Notes: generated from the sequence alone by a model not told the origin. Shown: positions 26,020-35,166, counted from the stretch's first letter. The stretch is DNA of 64,000 nucleotides from an uncultured Rhodopila sp. (GCA_903932145.1 CAIZFE010000003.1:1-64000); one strand, 5' to 3'. Program-made: numbers and translations.

Positions 26020-27738
26020 TTATCCTTCGCGAACATAGGTGCCGGGCGCGTCGCAGAGTGGCAGGAATCCGGGGGCGCCCATTTGCGGCGGATCAATCCG
26101 GCCGGTGGTTCTTTCGTCGAGCCACTGGTTCCATGCCAGCCACCAGGAACCATCTTTTGCTACTGTGCTTTGTTCCCATTCATTGGGACCGACTGTGTGG
26201 CCGCCCCGGGGGCGCACACGGATGCGGAAATGATGGCGCGGATGTCCGGGTTCGCTGACGATGCCGGCGTTGTGGCCGCCCGACGTCAATACGAATGTCA
26301 GCTCCCCGTCGTTCAGCAGGTGCAGCTTGAACACGGAATGCCACGGCGCGATGTGGTCGCGTTCGGTGCCCACCACGAATATCGGCAGATTGATGTCGTC
26401 CAGGGCGAGCGGGCGTCCGGCGACCATAAAGCGGCCCTCGGCGAGGTCGTTGTGCAGGAACAGCGATGTCAGATACTCGATGTGCATTCGCGCTGGCATA
26501 CGGGTGCCGTCGGTGTTCCAGGCCATCAGGTCGTTCGGTGAATCGCGTTCGCCCAGCAGGTAGTCCCGGATCGCATGCGACCAGACCAGGTCGTTGGCCT
26601 GCAGCATCTGGAATGCGCCGCCCATTTGCTCGCTGCTGAGAAACCCCTGCGTCTGCATGATGTCGTTCAGAAAATCGAGCTGGTCCTCGGTAATGAACAA
26701 CTGGAGTTCGCCGGCCTCGGTGAAATCGGTCTGGGCGGCGAACAGTGACAGGCTGGCAAGCCGATCGTCATTTTCGCGAGCCATCGTGGCGGCGGCGATG
26801 GTCAGCAAGGTGCCGCCCAGGCAATAGCCGGTGGCGTGGATCTTGACGTCGCCGCAAATCGCCTCAACCGCATCGATGGCGGCCATGACGCCTTGCGAAC
26901 GGTAATCGTCGAGCGAAACATTTTTCATCTCGGGCCCGGGATTGCGCCAGGAAATCGCGAACACCGTGCGTCCCTGGCCGACCAGCCAGCGAATCAAGGA
27001 ATTGCCCGGTGAGAGATCGAGAATGTAATATTTCATGATCCAGGCAGGAACGATCAACACGGGTTCGGCCCCAACTTTCGGGGTTGTCGGCGCGTATTGA
27101 ATCAGTTCGATCAGGTCGTTGCGGAAGACCACCTTGCCCGGTGTGGCCGCCAGATTGCCGCCGACGGTAAATCCGGTCGGGGCTTCACCGGAACGGTCAC
27201 GCAGATAGTTGCCGATCCCAACAACCAGGTTGCGGCCGCCCGTCGTGCGGGTCGCCTCGATCACTTCGGGGTTCAGAAACGGCATGTTGGATGGCGACAT
27301 CATGTCCAGCCACTGTCGAACCGTGAAGGCGAGAATCCGCTCGTTTGGCGCGCTGACGCCAGGTTGGCTGCGGGCGACGGAATCCCACCATTCCTCGCCC
27401 AACAGAAAAGCCTGTTGCAGAAGATCGAACGGACGCGTCTGCCATCCGGGATGCAGGAACCGGCGGTCGCCGGGCATGGGGGCGATGGCGGGATTTCCGC
27501 CCAGAAAAGCCTCCATCAGGCGCTGCCATTGGGTCAAGGCCGAACGCCCCAACGCTGCTGTCTGAAACGGCGAATTCGCCGCATGAACCGCCCAGTCGAG
27601 GCCGGCAAGCGCTGTCGTGCTCGGTGAGCGCCCGCCGGTAAACTGGCTTTGCCAGGCGTGCAGACGTTGGTCGAGTTCAGCCGGCGTTGGCACTGGCGAT
27701 GGGGCAGCGGCATCCCGAACGGGAGTCCTATCCGGCAT
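26020..27738 (-). CDS. phaC: Class I poly(3-hydroxyalkanoate) synthase PhaC
   Basis: PhaC polymerises (R)-3-hydroxyacyl-CoA into storage granules. The 572 residues fit a class I enzyme. The N-terminal PhaC domain contains PFLNPEVIEATRTTGGRNLVVGIGNYLRD. The alpha/beta-hydrolase core has the lipase-like box GYCLGG with the catalytic cysteine near residue 306, the aspartate in GTERDHIAPWHS, and the histidine in TSGGHNAGIV. It is the first gene of a leftward group with the MaoC-PTB fusion and fabI, which can supply or drain its substrate. Confidence 0.95.
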   Translation of the reverse strand: MPDRTPVRDAAAPSPVPTPAELDQRLHAWQSQFTGGRSPSTTALAGLDWAVHAANSPFQTAALGRSALTQWQRLMEAFLGGNPAIAPMPGDRRFLHPGWQTRPFDLLQQAFLLGEEWWDSVARSQPGVSAPNERILAFTVRQWLDMMSPSNMPFLNPEVIEATRTTGGRNLVVGIGNYLRDRSGEAPTGFTVGGNLAATPGKVVFRNDLIELIQYAPTTPKVGAEPVLIVPAWIMKYYILDLSPGNSLIRWLVGQGRTVFAISWRNPGPEMKNVSLDDYRSQGVMAAIDAVEAICGDVKIHATGYCLGGTLLTIAAATMARENDDRLASLSLFAAQTDFTEAGELQLFITEDQLDFLNDIMQTQGFLSSEQMGGAFQMLQANDLVWSHAIRDYLLGERDSPNDLMAWNTDGTRMPARMHIEYLTSLFLHNDLAEGRFMVAGRPLALDDINLPIFVVGTERDHIAPWHSVFKLHLLNDGELTFVLTSGGHNAGIVSEPGHPRHHFRIRVRPRGGHTVGPNEWEQSTVAKDGSWWLAWNQWLDERTTGRIDPPQMGAPGFLPLCDAPGTYVREG

Positions 27739-27807
27739 GATATCTGGTCCTATAAGACAACGAACCCGGCGGAGGGCCGTGTCCTGCCCGTCCGCCGGCT
27801 GGAGGAT

Positions 27808-28356
27808 TTACCCGGCCGCATGGACCACAAGGTCGGCCGAGGTGCCTTGATGTATCTCAACCGATGACGGATCAAACGTGCCCAGAATCGCTTTGGCGCG
27901 GGCCATTTCCGCCGCGTCGCCATGGGCCATCACCAGGAAGCCATCGGCTTTGATCGCGGTTTCGTACTGAATGACGCTGTCGTTGGGGATGCCGACGCTA
28001 AACAGCGCGGCACCCAGCGCGCTCAGGCCACCGGCAACAACCGCGGTTTCGACGGCCGAGATCACCGTGGCGGCCAGATACCCCAGGATAACCAGGTGTC
28101 CGACGACCGGGATGGTCAGGAACAATCCGCCGAAGAACAGGCCCCATAGCCCGCCCCAGAACGCGCCGCGGCTGCCCCAGAATTTGACCCGGTCGCCGGT
28201 GTTGTAGAAGCCCGTTACGGCTTCCTCGGTGTGGTAGCCTTTGCCCACGACGCTGAGGTGCTTCATTTCGAAACCGGCGTCGGCCAGTTTTTTGACGGCA
28301 GCCTCGGCTGATTCATGGTCGGTGAAGACGGCGATGACCGAATCTGTGACGTCCAT
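27808..28356 (-). CDS. General-stress-17M-like membrane protein
   Basis: The ATG at 28356 has AGAGG 6 nt upstream and begins MDVTDSVIAVFTDHESAEAAVKKL; an in-frame ATG 33 nt upstream lacks such a site. The 182-residue product has a ferredoxin-like N-terminal domain (residues 1-45). Two glycine-rich membrane-embedded hairpins follow (AFWGGLWGLFFGGLFLTIPVVGHLVILGYL and AVVAGGLSALGAALFSVG), then a C-terminal soluble domain (YETAIKADGFLVMAHGD). This pattern is seen in DUF1269/GSP17M-like proteins of unknown function. It stands alone upstream of phaC on the same strand, 69 bp away, and may be read into it. Confidence 0.8.
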   Translation of the reverse strand: MDVTDSVIAVFTDHESAEAAVKKLADAGFEMKHLSVVGKGYHTEEAVTGFYNTGDRVKFWGSRGAFWGGLWGLFFGGLFLTIPVVGHLVILGYLAATVISAVETAVVAGGLSALGAALFSVGIPNDSVIQYETAIKADGFLVMAHGDAAEMARAKAILGTFDPSSVEIHQGTSADLVVHAAG

Positions 28357-28683
28357 GTGATCCTCTTTGCGAATGAGCGGGGTTGCCAACGGTCGCCTTG
28401 ATGCGGTCTGGCCGTCGCTTCAAACCGATGCAAAGATGCGCTGTGGGATGACTGGGTGGCAGGTTCGGAAACTACTCAGACCGGTCTGAGGTTGATGTTG
28501 CCATTTTATGAAATTGTAACTGGAATGACTTATAAATATTCCATTAAATCATTCTGGATGTCAGCACATGGCAGTCGTCCGTTATGTTCGCTGACGGGCG
28601 GCAAGCTGCCCGGCAATACGCCCCATCAGTTCGGGCGACGATCTTTACTTGTCTTGGTCATGTTCCCCTCCGTTATCCCGATA
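28357..28683. other. Non-coding stretch before the MITE-like element
   Basis: These 327 bases hold no supported gene. A 112-codon plus-strand frame from 28456 has no recognisable domain, atypical composition and no good ribosome site. The segment around 28495-28560 is AT-rich (TTATGAAATTGTAACTGG and neighbours) and may contain the promoter of the leftward stress-protein gene. Confidence 0.4.
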
Positions 28684-28792
28684 ATACCAGTGCGCATTGA
28701 TGCCGAGTCTTTCTCACGTCGTCATGGCCCGGACAAGCCGGTCCGTGACGGAAACGGAGTGACTGTATGTCAGTTTCAAAGCCGATTAGTAT
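28684..28792. repeat. MITE-like element with REP core
   Basis: Imperfect terminal inverted repeats of 20 bp (28684-28703 ATACCAGTGCGCATTGATGC, and the complement of 28773-28792) match at 13 positions by eye. At the centre (about 28719-28750) is a palindrome CGTCATGGCCCGG-acaag-CCGGTCCGTGACG, the same core as inside tagF. About 109 bp, no open frame: the form of a small non-autonomous mobile or REP-type element. It lies upstream of the deacylase gene. Confidence 0.55.
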
Positions 28793-28918
28793 AAGACCCT
28801 CAAGCGTCGGATACGGTAGTGCATGATATTCCGGCTGGCGATCCATGGCCATCGGGTCAGACTTGCCCTGAAGCCGGCCGGGGATAACACTCGACGGAAT
28901 TGCACGAGGAAATCACCA

Positions 28919-30643
28919 ATGCCCAGCACCTACGACATCATTATCCGTGGCGGCATGATCATGGACGGCAATGGCGGGGCGCCCTTTATCGGCGACGTGG
29001 CGGTCAAGGACGGCGTGATCCAGGCGGTCGGCGTCGTTGACGGCACTGGTAACGAAGAAATCGACGCCAAGGGCCTTTCAGTCACGCCCGGCTTTGTGGA
29101 CATCCACACCCATTACGACGGTCAGGCCATGTGGGATTCTCACCTGGCACCCTCGTCATGGCACGGGGTTACTACCGTGGTCATGGGCAATTGCGGCGTC
29201 GGCTTCGCGCCCGTCCGGAAGAACACCCGGGACGCCGTCATCGCGCTTATGGAAGGCGTCGAGGATCTGCCCGGCCCCTGCCTGAACGAAGGTCTCGACT
29301 GGACCTGGGAAAGTTTCGCGGAATATTTGACCGCGCTGGAACGCCGCAAGCACGACATCGATTTCTGTGCGCTGCTGCCGCATGCGCCGATGCGCGTCTA
29401 TGTCATGGGCGATCGTGCGCTGAATCTGGAAGACGCCAACCAGGAAGACATCGCCCGCATGCGCGAGATTACGGCCGAGGCAATCCGAGCGGGGGCGTTC
29501 GGGTTTTCGACGTCGCGGACCATCGCGCACAAGACCCTGGCCGGCCATCACACCCCGACGCTGCACGCCCAGGAAAGCGAGTTGATGGGCATCGCGATGG
29601 GCATGAAGGACGCCGGCGGCGGCTTTATCGAAATGACATCGGACTGGAATACCCCCGATCCGGCCACCGAGTTCGCCATGGTCCGGCGTATTATGGATGC
29701 GTGCGGCCGGCCGCTGGTGTTCTCGCTGAATGAACGCCATGACCGCACCACCGCCTGGATGGATCTGCTGGAACTCTCCACACAGGCGGCGGCCGACGGC
29801 CTGCCGATCCGCTGCGTCGTACCGCCCCGCCCGATTGGCGCGCTACTCGGCTTATCCGGCAGCCAGAACCCGTTCGCTGGGACGCGCACCTATCGCTCCA
29901 TCGCCGAAAAGCCGCTGGCTGAACGGGTTGCCGCGATGCGGGATCCGGGGATACGCGCACAGATCCTCGCGGACGATCCCCGGGAGTTCAATACGTGGTC
30001 GCTGCTGAGCCGTGTCGGCTACGAGCGTATGTTCCGCTTCAGCGACCCGCTGAATTACACGCCGTCGAGCGAAGACTCCATCACCGCCATCGCCGCTCGA
30101 TCAGGCGTGACGCCACAGGAAATCGCCTACGACATGCTGATCGAAGATGACGGCAAGGACTTCATCTTTGCCTGTCTGGTCAACTACGCCCACTACAATC
30201 TGGACGCGGTAAAGACGATGTATGCCCGCCAGCACGTCATTCCGGGACTGAGCGACGGCGGCGCGCATGTCGCTTTCATTTCCGACGCGTCGTTCCCGAC
30301 GTTCCTGTTCACCTACTGGGGTCGCGATCGCGACGATGGCCGCATGCCGCTGCACGATTTGGTGCGGCGCCAAACCCGCGAGCCCGCTCGGTTTGCCGGG
30401 CTGAACGACCGGGGCGTACTGGCTCCGGGTATGAAGGCGGACATCAATGTTATCGATTTCGCCAATCTGGCGTTGGAGCGCCCGACCATGGTGGTCGATC
30501 TGCCGGCGGGCGGAAGGCGGTTGATGCAGAAAGCGCGGGGCTACACCGCCACCGTGAAGGCGGGGCAGGTGACCTATCGCAATGGCGAGGCAACCGGCGC
30601 GTTGCCCGGCGGGCTTGTGCGCGGACTCTGTGCCGCCCAGTGA
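28919..30643 (+). CDS. N-acyl-D-amino-acid deacylase family amidohydrolase
   Basis: This metal-dependent amidohydrolase (D-aminoacylase family) probably cleaves N-acyl-D-amino acids. The ATG at 28919, with GAGGA 9 nt before it, is chosen over an upstream in-frame start at 28823 and gives 574 residues beginning MPSTYDIIIRGGMIMDGNG. The metal-binding HTHYDGQ lies at residues 63-69 after VTPGFVD. Further signatures are SWHGVTTVVMGNCGVGFAP, SDGGAHVAFISDASFPT and the C-terminal GLNDRGVLAPGMKADINVIDF, as in dihydroorotase-like hydrolases. It stands alone. The exact substrate cannot be read from sequence. Confidence 0.9.
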   Translation: MPSTYDIIIRGGMIMDGNGGAPFIGDVAVKDGVIQAVGVVDGTGNEEIDAKGLSVTPGFVDIHTHYDGQAMWDSHLAPSSWHGVTTVVMGNCGVGFAPVRKNTRDAVIALMEGVEDLPGPCLNEGLDWTWESFAEYLTALERRKHDIDFCALLPHAPMRVYVMGDRALNLEDANQEDIARMREITAEAIRAGAFGFSTSRTIAHKTLAGHHTPTLHAQESELMGIAMGMKDAGGGFIEMTSDWNTPDPATEFAMVRRIMDACGRPLVFSLNERHDRTTAWMDLLELSTQAAADGLPIRCVVPPRPIGALLGLSGSQNPFAGTRTYRSIAEKPLAERVAAMRDPGIRAQILADDPREFNTWSLLSRVGYERMFRFSDPLNYTPSSEDSITAIAARSGVTPQEIAYDMLIEDDGKDFIFACLVNYAHYNLDAVKTMYARQHVIPGLSDGGAHVAFISDASFPTFLFTYWGRDRDDGRMPLHDLVRRQTREPARFAGLNDRGVLAPGMKADINVIDFANLALERPTMVVDLPAGGRRLMQKARGYTATVKAGQVTYRNGEATGALPGGLVRGLCAAQ

Positions 30644-30699
30644 GACATATGGTGGCTTTTTGCATGACCGCGCGAAAAACCACTTCGGGTCCAAATGCG

Positions 30700-30876
30700 T
30701 TACGACCGATTGGCGTCCTGGCGCAGGAACCATCGAACAAGGGCGGCGATCCCAAGGGCCGTGGTCAGATAGATGATTCCCGCAAGCCGCCAATTCTTGA
30801 ACAGCAGTGCAACCGCCGCGACACCACCCATCGTGCTTACAGAAAATAGCCACAGAACGGGATATCGGCTAAACAT
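30700..30876 (-). CDS. Small two-helix membrane protein, 58 residues
   Basis: Reading the minus strand from the ATG at 30876 gives a 58-residue protein. It begins MFSRYPVLWLFSVSTMGG, has a hydrophobic helix (about 6-26), a short basic loop (KNWR), a second helix (about 31-51, LAGIIYLTTALGIAALVRWF) and a polar tail RQDANRS. The alternation of two helices with positive loop residues is typical of real small membrane proteins. A weak AGG site precedes the start. It sits between the deacylase (convergent) and the EPS glycosyltransferases, 30 bp from the end of the latter. I do not recognise the family. Confidence 0.55.
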   Translation of the reverse strand: MFSRYPVLWLFSVSTMGGVAAVALLFKNWRLAGIIYLTTALGIAALVRWFLRQDANRS

Positions 30877-30905
30877 AGGGACCTGCGCATTGCATTAGCC
30901 GGGCT

Positions 30906-32042
30906 TCATGAACGTCCGGTTGACACTACCGCCTGCATCAGTTCCGCGCAATCTTTGTCCGTGTATAAAAAAGTCTCCAACGGCCGGGTCCGAATGACTG
31001 ATGTCAGATGGTCGGTCTTGGCCTGGTCGAGTGTTCCGAAGAATGCGGTCAATGCCTGTTCCGGATCACCATCCAGGATAACCCCGATACCATTATCCTG
31101 AAGCCATGCCGCGGTGGCGCATCCGTTGCGGGCGATCGGAATCGCGCCGAACAATCCACCTTCGTAGATACGGTTGGGCAACAGCCAATCAGAGTTCGCG
31201 CCGGCTTCAAAATAGTCTATCGCCCATGCGAAATGGACCCCGCGATAAATCGTTCCAAGTTCGTTCCGCCGGTCGTATGGGCCGAGATAGCGAAGCCCGG
31301 GCGTCGATGCGACGACGGTATCGAAGTCCGGAAGGACGTCGCGCGCGATCCGGCCCCGAATGATCACTTCGACCTTGCCTCGCTGAGATCGTGCGAGGGC
31401 GGCGAGCAAATCGAGGCTGCGCTGGCAACGAATCACGCCGAACCAGCCGATCCGCCACGGCGGTCCGGCGGGACGTGCTACACCCCGCATTGGCTCGAGT
31501 TCTCTTTTGCCGCCAACCTCGCAGCCCAGTACTTTATTTTCCACAAGATGCACCGGCGGCAGATCGCGATAGCGGGCCGCGAAGTGCGACCGTATGAATT
31601 CCGGGGAACTGACGATCAGCCCCTCGCACCGGCGTAACAGGCGTGCTTCCAGCAGACGCAGCAGACGGCCCTTTGGTCCCGGATCGACCATCAGGCGGTG
31701 CACGTCCAGGCACTCGTAGATCAGACGTGCATTCGGCGCGGCCTGATCGCGGGCGCTGTTTGCCAGCACCAGGCTTTCGAGCTGTCGCGCCACAATGACG
31801 TCCGCGCCAATCATGGCGTTTCGCCAGTGCCGCATGCGTAGGGCGGCGCGCAGGACCGAGACGACCCGCTGGCCGAGACGGCCGCCTTGCGTGTGTCCCA
31901 GACAATTGGCCTCCAGCCCGCTTGGAGGCGTCCCGCGGCTGAAACCCAGCAGCGTTATATCCACGTCGGCGGCGTGCAGCATTTGAACGCGCCGATGCAC
32001 TGCCGGATCGTTCAGATCGTGAACAAGGTAAACGACTTTCAT
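30906..32042 (-). CDS. ExoL-like glycosyltransferase (GT4 fold)
   Basis: The 378-residue protein starts MKVVYLVHDLNDPAVHRRVQMLHAADVDITLLGF, a pattern I associate with succinoglycan ExoL. The C-terminal half has a GT-B nucleotide-sugar binding region (WRIGWFGVIRCQRSLDLLAALA, then LLPNRIYEGGLFGAIPIA with the conserved glutamate). No membrane segment is visible, so it acts at the cytoplasmic face, adding one sugar to the lipid-linked EPS repeat. Its ATG overlaps the stop of the next upstream gene (ExoO-like) by 4 nt. ExoL identity is by similarity of remembered motifs, hence moderate. Confidence 0.85.
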   Translation of the reverse strand: MKVVYLVHDLNDPAVHRRVQMLHAADVDITLLGFSRGTPPSGLEANCLGHTQGGRLGQRVVSVLRAALRMRHWRNAMIGADVIVARQLESLVLANSARDQAAPNARLIYECLDVHRLMVDPGPKGRLLRLLEARLLRRCEGLIVSSPEFIRSHFAARYRDLPPVHLVENKVLGCEVGGKRELEPMRGVARPAGPPWRIGWFGVIRCQRSLDLLAALARSQRGKVEVIIRGRIARDVLPDFDTVVASTPGLRYLGPYDRRNELGTIYRGVHFAWAIDYFEAGANSDWLLPNRIYEGGLFGAIPIARNGCATAAWLQDNGIGVILDGDPEQALTAFFGTLDQAKTDHLTSVIRTRPLETFLYTDKDCAELMQAVVSTGRS

Positions 32043-32974
32043 GCGCCAAAACCTAATCTGGCCAGCCGGGCTTTGATTGGCATCGCGAAGTGCCGGACGG
32101 ACCCGGGACGCCGAACGGCTTCACGGGCCAAGGCAATGAATCGGCCCGCTTTGATTGCGTTCACCATGGCGACGAAGCCGGCGGCGTCTTTCAACCGATT
32201 CAGATGCAGGTGCATCGCCGCCAGTGCCTCCGGCCCAAGGCTGGAGTCATACTTTGCCAGGAAGCGCAAATCCGCCGCGACCATCGCCTGTGCCTGCGCG
32301 GCAGCCAGACGGTGCGAAATGGAGCCGGATGATGTCGTATAAATATAGCCCGCCGAACGCTGGCGTCCGTAACGGGCGCCGCAGGCCAGGGCCTCCGCCA
32401 TCAATATAAAGTCTTCGCCGATCCGCATCGCGGGGTCGTAGCGAAGGGCGTGGCGCTGCAGGAAATCTGTGCGGAAGAGGGGTTTGAGGTAGCCGTCGCC
32501 GCGGTTGCGGGCGAACATGAGATTCCGCAGCACATACCCGGCCAGATCGAGGGGCTCGATCGTTCCGTCGAGCGGTTCATCGAAAAACAGTTCGCGTGTG
32601 CCGGACGCGGCGGCAATCCACATGTTGTCGGTGATGATGTCGAGGTCTTGCGCCTCGGCGGCCTCTATTAACATAGCGAGGCGCCCCGGCAGCATGGCGT
32701 CGTCGGCATCCAGGACGGCGATCCATCGGCCGCGCGCCACCTTGAGAGCGGCATTGCGCGCCGCCGACGGGCCGCCATTTACCGCCAGCCGAAGATAGCG
32801 GACATTGGGGCCGCAAAATGGTAACACAGTAACTGCGGTTCGGTCGGTGGATGCATCGTCGGCAACAACCACTTCAATCGTCGGACCGTCCTGGGTGAGG
32901 GCACTGGCGATGGCGCCGCCGATAAACCGCGCGGCATTCCAGGCAGGAATGATAATCGTTACGTCTGGTTTCAT
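32039..32974 (-). CDS. Family 2 glycosyltransferase, ExoO/ExoW type
   Basis: This 311-residue GT2 enzyme has the N-terminal fold MKPDVTIIIPAWNAARFIGGAIASALTQ and the nucleotide-binding VVVADDASTDRT. The DxD-type metal motif is in WIAVLDADDAMLPGRL (near residue 95), and the catalytic region contains RIGEDFILMAEALA with the GED base. No membrane helices are present. The start resembles succinoglycan ExoO. It is translationally coupled to the ExoL-like gene and divergent from the ExoM-like gene, with about 195 bp between the two starts. It probably adds a glucose-like residue to the EPS repeat. Confidence 0.88.
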   Translation of the reverse strand: MKPDVTIIIPAWNAARFIGGAIASALTQDGPTIEVVVADDASTDRTAVTVLPFCGPNVRYLRLAVNGGPSAARNAALKVARGRWIAVLDADDAMLPGRLAMLIEAAEAQDLDIITDNMWIAAASGTRELFFDEPLDGTIEPLDLAGYVLRNLMFARNRGDGYLKPLFRTDFLQRHALRYDPAMRIGEDFILMAEALACGARYGRQRSAGYIYTTSSGSISHRLAAAQAQAMVAADLRFLAKYDSSLGPEALAAMHLHLNRLKDAAGFVAMVNAIKAGRFIALAREAVRRPGSVRHFAMPIKARLARLGFGA

Positions 32975-33168
32975 GTGTGGATGTTCAATACCCGAATCCC
33001 GAAGCGCCGGGCAACGGAATTTATGTCGATTTCGGTGGCATGGTTGCCTTCGCGGCCTGTAAGGATTTGCCGGAGACGGCTTTATTGACCGGCAGAATAT
33101 GACTGTCTGTCGTGTTTAGTAATATTCGTAACCGTTTTGTTTCTGCCGTATCGATCAATGAGGATAGC

Positions 33169-34059
33169 ATGCCGGTTCAGGTTGACGTCTGCGTTTGCAC
33201 CTATCGCCGAGCCTCATTGGCTGACACTCTCGGATCCATCGCCGCATTACAGATACCGGCCGGGATCAAAGTGCGGGTGATCGTTGCTGACAACGACGAC
33301 ACTCCCTCGGCCCGGGTGCTGGTGCAACACACCACGCAGGCATTGGGGATCAACTGTCTTTATGTACATGCGCCGGCGCGCAACATCTCGGTCGCTCGCA
33401 ACGCATGTCTGGATGCGGCCGATGCGCCATTGATGGCCTTTCTCGACGATGATGAGACCGCGACCGAATCGTGGTTGGAGAAACTTATTAGTTCGCAACG
33501 ATCAACCGGCGCGACAGTCGTCTTCGGGCCGATCATGGCGATTTATCCGCCCGAACCAGCCTGGTTGCGCCAGGCCGATCTGCACTCCATTCGGCCGGCG
33601 ATTCGCAAATCCGGTGAGATCGACACCGGCTATACCAGCAATGTCCTTATTCATCGGGCGGGGCTGTCGGACGCATCCCTGGCTTGCCGCTTCGACCCGG
33701 GTTTAGGACGCAGCGGTGGCGAGGATACGGAATTCTTTCGCCGTTTGCACGAGCTTGGCGCTCGGCTGACCTTTTGTTCGGATGCCTATGTCAACGAAAT
33801 CGTCACGCCAGGCCGAGCGAATTTGGTTTGGCTGCTGAAGCGGTCGTTTCGGTCGGGTCAGACATACGGCCAGCTATCAAACGGCGGCCGCCGAACCGCG
33901 ACAGCCGTGGCGGCGATCGGGAAGCTCGTTTATTGCCTGGCCGGTGCCGGATCGCGTGCGGCATCGCCGCCCGGCTGGCGCCGGCTTCTGGTGCGTGGAT
34001 TTTTGCATGCCGGCGTTGTGGCAAACAGCATTGGCCTGCGGAATTTACAGTTATATTAA
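33169..34059 (+). CDS. ExoM-like family 2 glycosyltransferase
   Basis: The ATG at 33169, preceded by GAGGA about 4 nt away, gives a 296-residue product. It begins MPVQVDVCVCTYRRASLADTLGSIAALQIP, very like succinoglycan ExoM. The GT2 features continue with VRVIVADNDDTPSARVLV, YVHAPARNISVARNACLDAADAPLMAFLDDDE (metal-binding DDDE) and GLGRSGGEDTEFFRRLHELG. An upstream in-frame start at 33112 would add 19 non-family residues. It is followed by a 337-bp leader-like gap before the ExoY-type gene. Confidence 0.88.
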   Translation: MPVQVDVCVCTYRRASLADTLGSIAALQIPAGIKVRVIVADNDDTPSARVLVQHTTQALGINCLYVHAPARNISVARNACLDAADAPLMAFLDDDETATESWLEKLISSQRSTGATVVFGPIMAIYPPEPAWLRQADLHSIRPAIRKSGEIDTGYTSNVLIHRAGLSDASLACRFDPGLGRSGGEDTEFFRRLHELGARLTFCSDAYVNEIVTPGRANLVWLLKRSFRSGQTYGQLSNGGRRTATAVAAIGKLVYCLAGAGSRAASPPGWRRLLVRGFLHAGVVANSIGLRNLQLY

Positions 34060-34396
34060 CCGAATGATCATATTGTGGCGTCGGTTCTGTAGCATGACGA
34101 CGCGCTGTGCAAAATATCGTAGTCAATCGAGCAAGACGAAATCGGTATTATGATATGTTATCGGAACCAGAATCGTCTCATTAAATACCATTTCCTCCGG
34201 AATCCAATCGCCTGCCTTTGAAACGCGATTTTTTGCATGTATCGGCCCATTTGTCGGATAACGGAACGACATTACGCGAAAATGTGCTTGCTGAATCAGC
34301 ATTTTATTGGAAATGCTCGGAGATCAAAAACAACAATTGTTTGCTTGTTTTGCCCGATAGATATTCACAATGTGGTGATATCGAAGGAGTAGCAAG
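34060..34396. promoter_or_regulatory. AT-rich leader before the exoY-like operon
   Basis: No gene is supported in this 337-bp, markedly AT-richer gap. A possible promoter, TTGTTT (34337-34342), 17 nt, GATATT (34360-34365), lies about 30 nt before the ExoY-type ATG. A good AAGGAG ribosome site is at 34384-34389. This is probably the main promoter region of the rightward EPS operon that runs to 42151. Confidence 0.4.
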
Positions 34397-35158
34397 ATGG
34401 CGACCGGCACCGAGACGACGATACCGCAACACCAGAGATCCTTTATGCTCTCCCCGTTCGCGCCGCCGCCGCCGGATGACCGGCCGGGCGGGTATGACTA
34501 TGGTAACGACAATGCCCCGCCATCGGATGGCCAGGCCGTGCCGAGGAAGCTGGCGCGCCAGGCCAAGCGTTGCTTTGACGTTATCGTCGCCACGCTGCTC
34601 ATTCTGGCTCTGTCAGCTTTGATGCTTGTGCTGGCTTGGTTGGTTCGCCGCGATGGCAAACCGGCGCTGTATCGGCATAAGCGCATCGGTATCAACGGTC
34701 AGTCGTTCTACTGCATCAAGTTTCGCAGCATGGTTGCCAACGGAGATGAAATACTGGCGGATCTGTTGGCGCGCGATCCCGAGGCCCAGGCAGAATGGGC
34801 AGCCACGCAAAAGCTGCGTCGCGATCCCAGGATTACGCGTGTGGGTGATTTCCTGCGAAAGACCAGCCTGGATGAGTTACCGCAGTTGATCAACGTGCTG
34901 CGCGGCGAGATGAGCCTGGTTGGTCCGCGTCCGATCGTTGCGGCTGAAACGCATTTCTACGGCCACCACATCGAAGATTATTACGCGGCTCGGCCGGGTA
35001 TCACCGGGCTGTGGCAAGTGAGCGGCCGCAGCGATACGACCTATGAACGCCGCGTTGCGCTGGATGTGTCCTATGTCCGTAACTGGTCGCTGGCGAATGA
35101 CATGGTCATTCTGATGAAGACATTACCCGTCGTCCTGCTGAGGCGCGGCGCGGTTTGA
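34397..35158 (+). CDS. exoY: ExoY-type initiating sugar transferase
   Basis: This polyprenyl-phosphate sugar-1-phosphate transferase begins the EPS repeat on undecaprenyl phosphate in the inner membrane. Of 253 residues, the first 50 are a Pro/Gly-rich tail. One membrane helix follows (CFDVIVATLLILALSALMLVLAWLV), then the bacterial sugar-transferase domain: RRDGKPALYRHKRIGINGQSFYCIKFRSM, TSLDELPQLINVLRGEMSLVGPRP and YYAARPGITGLWQVSGRSDTTYERRVALDVSYV. Lacking the five-helix PglB/WbaP front end, it is the short ExoY form that uses a galactose-like sugar in succinoglycan. A strong AAGGAG site fixes the start. Confidence 0.93.
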   Translation: MATGTETTIPQHQRSFMLSPFAPPPPDDRPGGYDYGNDNAPPSDGQAVPRKLARQAKRCFDVIVATLLILALSALMLVLAWLVRRDGKPALYRHKRIGINGQSFYCIKFRSMVANGDEILADLLARDPEAQAEWAATQKLRRDPRITRVGDFLRKTSLDELPQLINVLRGEMSLVGPRPIVAAETHFYGHHIEDYYAARPGITGLWQVSGRSDTTYERRVALDVSYVRNWSLANDMVILMKTLPVVLLRRGAV

Positions 35159-35166
35159 GGCGGTTG

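Noticed and set aside
28456-28794. 112-codon plus-strand frame upstream of the deacylase
   Set aside because: It runs through the MITE-like element, has no domain and no convincing ribosome site.
34218-34622. 134-codon frame overlapping the exoY-like gene
   Set aside because: Half of it is inside the exoY-like gene in another frame, and its first part lies in the AT-rich leader with no motif.
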